Positions 15,683 through 17,942 of a DNA stretch of 17,942 nucleotides are shown one piece after another (position 1 is the stretch's first letter; every line of letters starts with the position of its first letter). The notes beneath the pieces were generated by a model that saw nothing but the letters and a program-made list of their open reading frames with translations, was not told the origin of the DNA and searched no databases. A program made the translations under genes and the position numbers. This DNA comes from Rikenellaceae bacterium (lineage in GTDB: Bacteria; Bacteroidota; Bacteroidia; Bacteroidales; UBA932), in NCBI GenBank assembly GCA_900769145.1, contig CAAGFN010000151.1:1-17942 (forward strand), read 5' to 3'.

Positions 15683-16386
15683 CCCACAATATCCAAGACC
15701 TCGACAGCATCCCCGGAAACCCTGAACCGGATGTCGCAGCCCTTGTAAGGCATACCGTAAACCTTCTCCTGGTCGTGCTGGTAGCGCGGAACCGGTTTCT
15801 GCGCCAGGACCTTCTTCAGCACTGAAACATCCTCCTCCGATGCCCTGCCCAAAGCCCGGAACTTCTCTTCAAGATGCTCAGGGAAATTGACCTCCACCTC
15901 CTCCCATTCCACATTGTCAGTATATCCTGAACGAGCTTCAGGGTGTGAATCAGAATATCTGATGTATGGTTTGATGTCATAGATAGGCGTTCCGTCCATC
16001 AGGTCGGCGCCCAGCACCTTGACTACAGGGCCGTCGGCCGCATCCCAGTCCACCCTGTCCAGAACTACGGAAGAAAGCCCCAGCCCGTTGGGCCTGAACG
16101 GGGACCTTGAAGCGAATACTCCCACCGACTTGTTCCCTCCCAGTCTCGGAGGGCGCACTGTCATCTGCCAGCGGCCGGCATTGCCGGAAAATCCCCAGAC
16201 AAGCCAGAGATGGCTGAACTCTTCTATTCCTTTCAATGCCTCGGCCCGCCTGAATTCCGGAACGAACACTATTTCTCCCGGCAGTTCAGCCACTACTCCG
16301 CTCTGTCTCGGTACCCCGAATTTGGAGGGAAAAGGTGAACGGAAATATGCTACAGGGGCGATATTGATTGTTTTGTCCTCTTTCAT
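15658..16386 (-). CDS. trmO: tRNA (N6-threonylcarbamoyladenosine37-N6)-methyltransferase TrmO
   Basis: S-adenosylmethionine-dependent enzyme that methylates t6A37 in threonine tRNAs (TrmO, formerly YaeB/TsaA). At 242 residues it is near the 235 of the E. coli protein. Family segments are PVAYFRSPFPSKFGVPRQSG, SHLWLVWGF, RPPRLGGNKSVGVFASRSPF followed by RPNGLGLS, and DLMDGTPIYDIKPYIRYSD; a C-terminal domain ends EVLDIV. The last eight residues, GDPRSSRG, and the stop are encoded by an intergenic repeat element, so the natural C-terminus has probably been replaced or extended. It is a housekeeping gene and probably marks the edge of the hemicellulose locus. A minus-strand -7 box sits about 44 bases upstream, divergent from the M23 gene. 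ATG 16386 is the only sensible start. Confidence 0.93.
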   Translation of the reverse strand: MKEDKTINIAPVAYFRSPFPSKFGVPRQSGVVAELPGEIVFVPEFRRAEALKGIEEFSHLWLVWGFSGNAGRWQMTVRPPRLGGNKSVGVFASRSPFRPNGLGLSSVVLDRVDWDAADGPVVKVLGADLMDGTPIYDIKPYIRYSDSHPEARSGYTDNVEWEEVEVNFPEHLEEKFRALGRASEEDVSVLKKVLAQKPVPRYQHDQEKVYGMPYKGCDIRFRVSGDAVEVLDIVGDPRSSRG

Positions 16387-16429
16387 TGCAGTCGTTTTGC
16401 AAGCCGGAGTACCGGTCTTGTTTTAGCGA

Positions 16430-16437
16430 CAAAATTA
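16430..16437 (-). promoter_or_regulatory. -7 box for trmO
   Basis: Minus-strand TAATTTTG, a TAnnTTTG match 44 bases upstream of the trmO ATG, giving a leader of about 37 bases. No convincing -33 element is visible. Confidence 0.5.
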
Positions 16438-16458
16438 GCATTTATTGACATATTTTCA

Positions 16459-16466
16459 TAAATTTG
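16459..16466 (+). promoter_or_regulatory. -7 box for the M23 peptidase gene
   Basis: Plus-strand TAAATTTG matches TAnnTTTG and lies 21 bases from the divergent trmO box. TTAG stands 20 bases upstream as a weak -33 candidate. It ends only 7 bases before the first ATG (16474), which favours Met5 (16486) as start or a nearly leaderless message. Confidence 0.5.
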
Positions 16467-16473
16467 CTACGAT

Positions 16474-17760
16474 ATGGACAAGAAAATGCATTTGAACAGA
16501 TTGATATTGGCGGCGGGAGTTATGTCTCTCGTTATGCTGACATCCCTGCCTTCCTGCCATCGCCGGACCGAGGAAGTCCAGGTGGAAGAAACGAACGATA
16601 CGGTTTATCCATTGGGATTCTGCACGGATTCCTTCGCCCTTGTGGAGGGCAAGGTGGGCAGCGGGGAGGTCTTCACCGGGCTTATGACCAGGCTCGGGAT
16701 GACCGCGGCCGAGGCAATGAAACTGGTGGATGCTGCCGATTCAGTTTTCGAGCCCCGGAAAATGAGGGCGGGGAACGAGTGGCAGGCCTATTACAGCGCT
16801 GACAGCCTTGATGCCCAGATACTTGAGTATCTTGTATATCACCGTGACAGAATCAATCTCACAGTGCTCAAATGCACTCCGCCATACGATGCGTGGAAGG
16901 TTACGAAGCCTGTGGAACACAGGAAGCAATACGCCGATGTCCGCATCAATTCCTCCCTGTGGCTGGATATGACCAAGGCCGGAGTCTCACCTGTTCTTCT
17001 GGTCCATCTTGAGGATATCTACGCCTGGACTGTGGATTTCTTCGGACTGCAGAAGGATGACAGGTTCAGGGTCATTTACACCGAGGCTGTGTGCGACGGG
17101 GAAGTCATTGACATTGACACGATTCATATCGCAATGTTTTCACGCGATGACAAGGATATGCCGGCGATACGCTTCGACCAGGGGGACGGCGGCAATCTTT
17201 ATTGGAATGAGAAAGGCGAGAGCATGCGAAAGGCATTCCTGAAGGCCCCGTTGAGGTTTTCAAGGATAAGTTCGGGATTCTCCTATCACAGGAAGCATCC
17301 TGTCTCAGGCGTGGTCAAGGCGCATACCGGAGTGGATTATGCGGCCCCTGCAGGTACTCCTGTGATGAGTATCGGAGACGGAACGGTCATCAGCAAGGGC
17401 TGGAGCGGAGGAGGCGGCAACACCGTGAAAATCAGGCATAACTCTGTCTATACTACAGCCTATCTTCATCTTTCCCGCTATGCTTCCGGCCTGGCAGTCG
17501 GTTCAAGGGTGAGGCAGGGAGATGTAATCGGCTATGTCGGTTCTACCGGCGTATCCACCGGCCCGCATCTGGATTTCCGTGTATGGAAAAGCGGCCAGCC
17601 TGTCAATCCTCTCAAGATGGAGTCTCCTAGCGAGGAGCCTATAAAGCAGGAGAACCTTGCCGCCCTGGATTCCGTATATCGTCATTGGCATGCAGAATTG
17701 GACTCATTGTCAATTGCTTACGAGGCCAAGGCAACTGCCGATACTCTTGCCAAGAATTGA
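16474..17760 (+). CDS. M23-family metallopeptidase, lipoprotein
   Basis: Probable cell-envelope peptidoglycan endopeptidase of 428 residues. The signal ends MLTSLPSC (Cys28), so it is lipid-anchored. An N-terminal region (about residues 45-130, GKVGSGEVFTGLMTRLGM) resembles the OapA/LysM-like domain that precedes M23 in other envelope peptidases. The M23 domain shows HTGVD (His284, Asp288 as zinc ligands), AYLHLSRY (His332) and TGPHLDFR (His365). The usual HxH pair is HxD here, so Asp367 replaces the third zinc ligand; this may be a tolerated variant or reduce activity. The start is ATG 16474 or Met5 at 16486. It lies divergent to trmO, and a symporter gene follows after 4 bases. It is unrelated to hemicellulose use as far as can be seen. 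Confidence 0.88.
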   Translation: MDKKMHLNRLILAAGVMSLVMLTSLPSCHRRTEEVQVEETNDTVYPLGFCTDSFALVEGKVGSGEVFTGLMTRLGMTAAEAMKLVDAADSVFEPRKMRAGNEWQAYYSADSLDAQILEYLVYHRDRINLTVLKCTPPYDAWKVTKPVEHRKQYADVRINSSLWLDMTKAGVSPVLLVHLEDIYAWTVDFFGLQKDDRFRVIYTEAVCDGEVIDIDTIHIAMFSRDDKDMPAIRFDQGDGGNLYWNEKGESMRKAFLKAPLRFSRISSGFSYHRKHPVSGVVKAHTGVDYAAPAGTPVMSIGDGTVISKGWSGGGGNTVKIRHNSVYTTAYLHLSRYASGLAVGSRVRQGDVIGYVGSTGVSTGPHLDFRVWKSGQPVNPLKMESPSEEPIKQENLAALDSVYRHWHAELDSLSIAYEAKATADTLAKN

Positions 17761-17764
17761 TAAG

Positions 17765-17942
17765 ATGACACCTACAACGATAATAATCACAATTGCGGCG
17801 TATTTCGCGTTCGTGCTTCTCATAGCCTGGCTTTCAGGCCGCAAGTCAGACAATGCCGGCTTTTTCACCGGCAGCAGGAAACAGTCCTGGTATGTAGTGG
17901 CCTTCGCAATGATAGGCTCCGCAATGTCGGGCGTGACATACG
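17765..17942 (+). CDS. Sodium:solute symporter (SSS family), 3' partial
   Basis: First 59 codons of a membrane transporter; the window ends inside the gene. A hydrophobic first helix (residues 4-24, TIIITIAAYFAFVLLIAWLSG) is followed by the family's short hydrophilic segment KSDNAGFFTGSRKQSWYVVA and the start of helix two with AMIGSAMSGVTY, the typical sodium:solute symporter opening. The substrate cannot be told from this part. It starts 4 bases after the M23 stop and is likely co-transcribed with it. A role in hemicellulose sugar uptake is possible but not indicated. Confidence 0.85.
   Translation, partial: MTPTTIIITIAAYFAFVLLIAWLSGRKSDNAGFFTGSRKQSWYVVAFAMIGSAMSGVTY

Overview
The window reads as chromosomal DNA from a member of the Bacteroidota, probably Bacteroidales from a gut- or rumen-like habitat; genus not determined. 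The reasons are a BACON-domain glycosidase, several lipoprotein signal peptides on carbohydrate enzymes, Bacteroidota-type -7 boxes (TAnnTTTG) at three promoters, and the lack of clear Shine-Dalgarno sites. GC looks moderate, near half. All but the ends is densely coding.

Layout. Positions 1-12761 (+ strand) hold seven tightly packed carbohydrate-active genes: a GH26 beta-mannanase cut by the window start, a BACON-GH5 endoglucanase-like lipoprotein, a cytoplasmic GH94 cellobiose phosphorylase, a second GH26 (lipoprotein), a GH130 mannosylglucose phosphorylase, a secreted GH2 beta-galactosidase-like enzyme, and a lipoprotein GH31 alpha-xylosidase-like enzyme with a PA14 insert. Two minus-strand genes meet them tail to tail: a sialate-O-acetylesterase-family SGNH esterase (12758-14185) and a cellobiose/mannobiose 2-epimerase (14227-15471). 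Beyond lie minus-strand trmO (15658-16386), a divergent M23 peptidase lipoprotein (16474-17760) and the first 59 codons of a sodium:solute symporter.

How the genes fit together (inference from family knowledge): the secreted enzymes should cut acetylated, galactosylated glucomannan/mannan, and probably xyloglucan or beta-glucan, to disaccharides. Inside the cell the epimerase turns mannobiose into mannosyl-glucose, GH130 phosphorolyses that to mannose-1-phosphate and glucose, and GH94 phosphorolyses cellobiose to glucose-1-phosphate and glucose. This matches the mannan pathway described in Bacteroides fragilis, joined to GH5/GH2/GH31 functions that resemble a xyloglucan locus. No SusC/SusD pair, regulator or dedicated hemicellulose transporter is visible.

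The least expected structure is non-coding: three clusters of short palindromic repeats at the 3' ends of genes. Although their cores differ, complete units all begin GTCAT and end ATCT. One supplies the last eight codons and stop of trmO; another type brackets the second GH26 gene as direct repeats.
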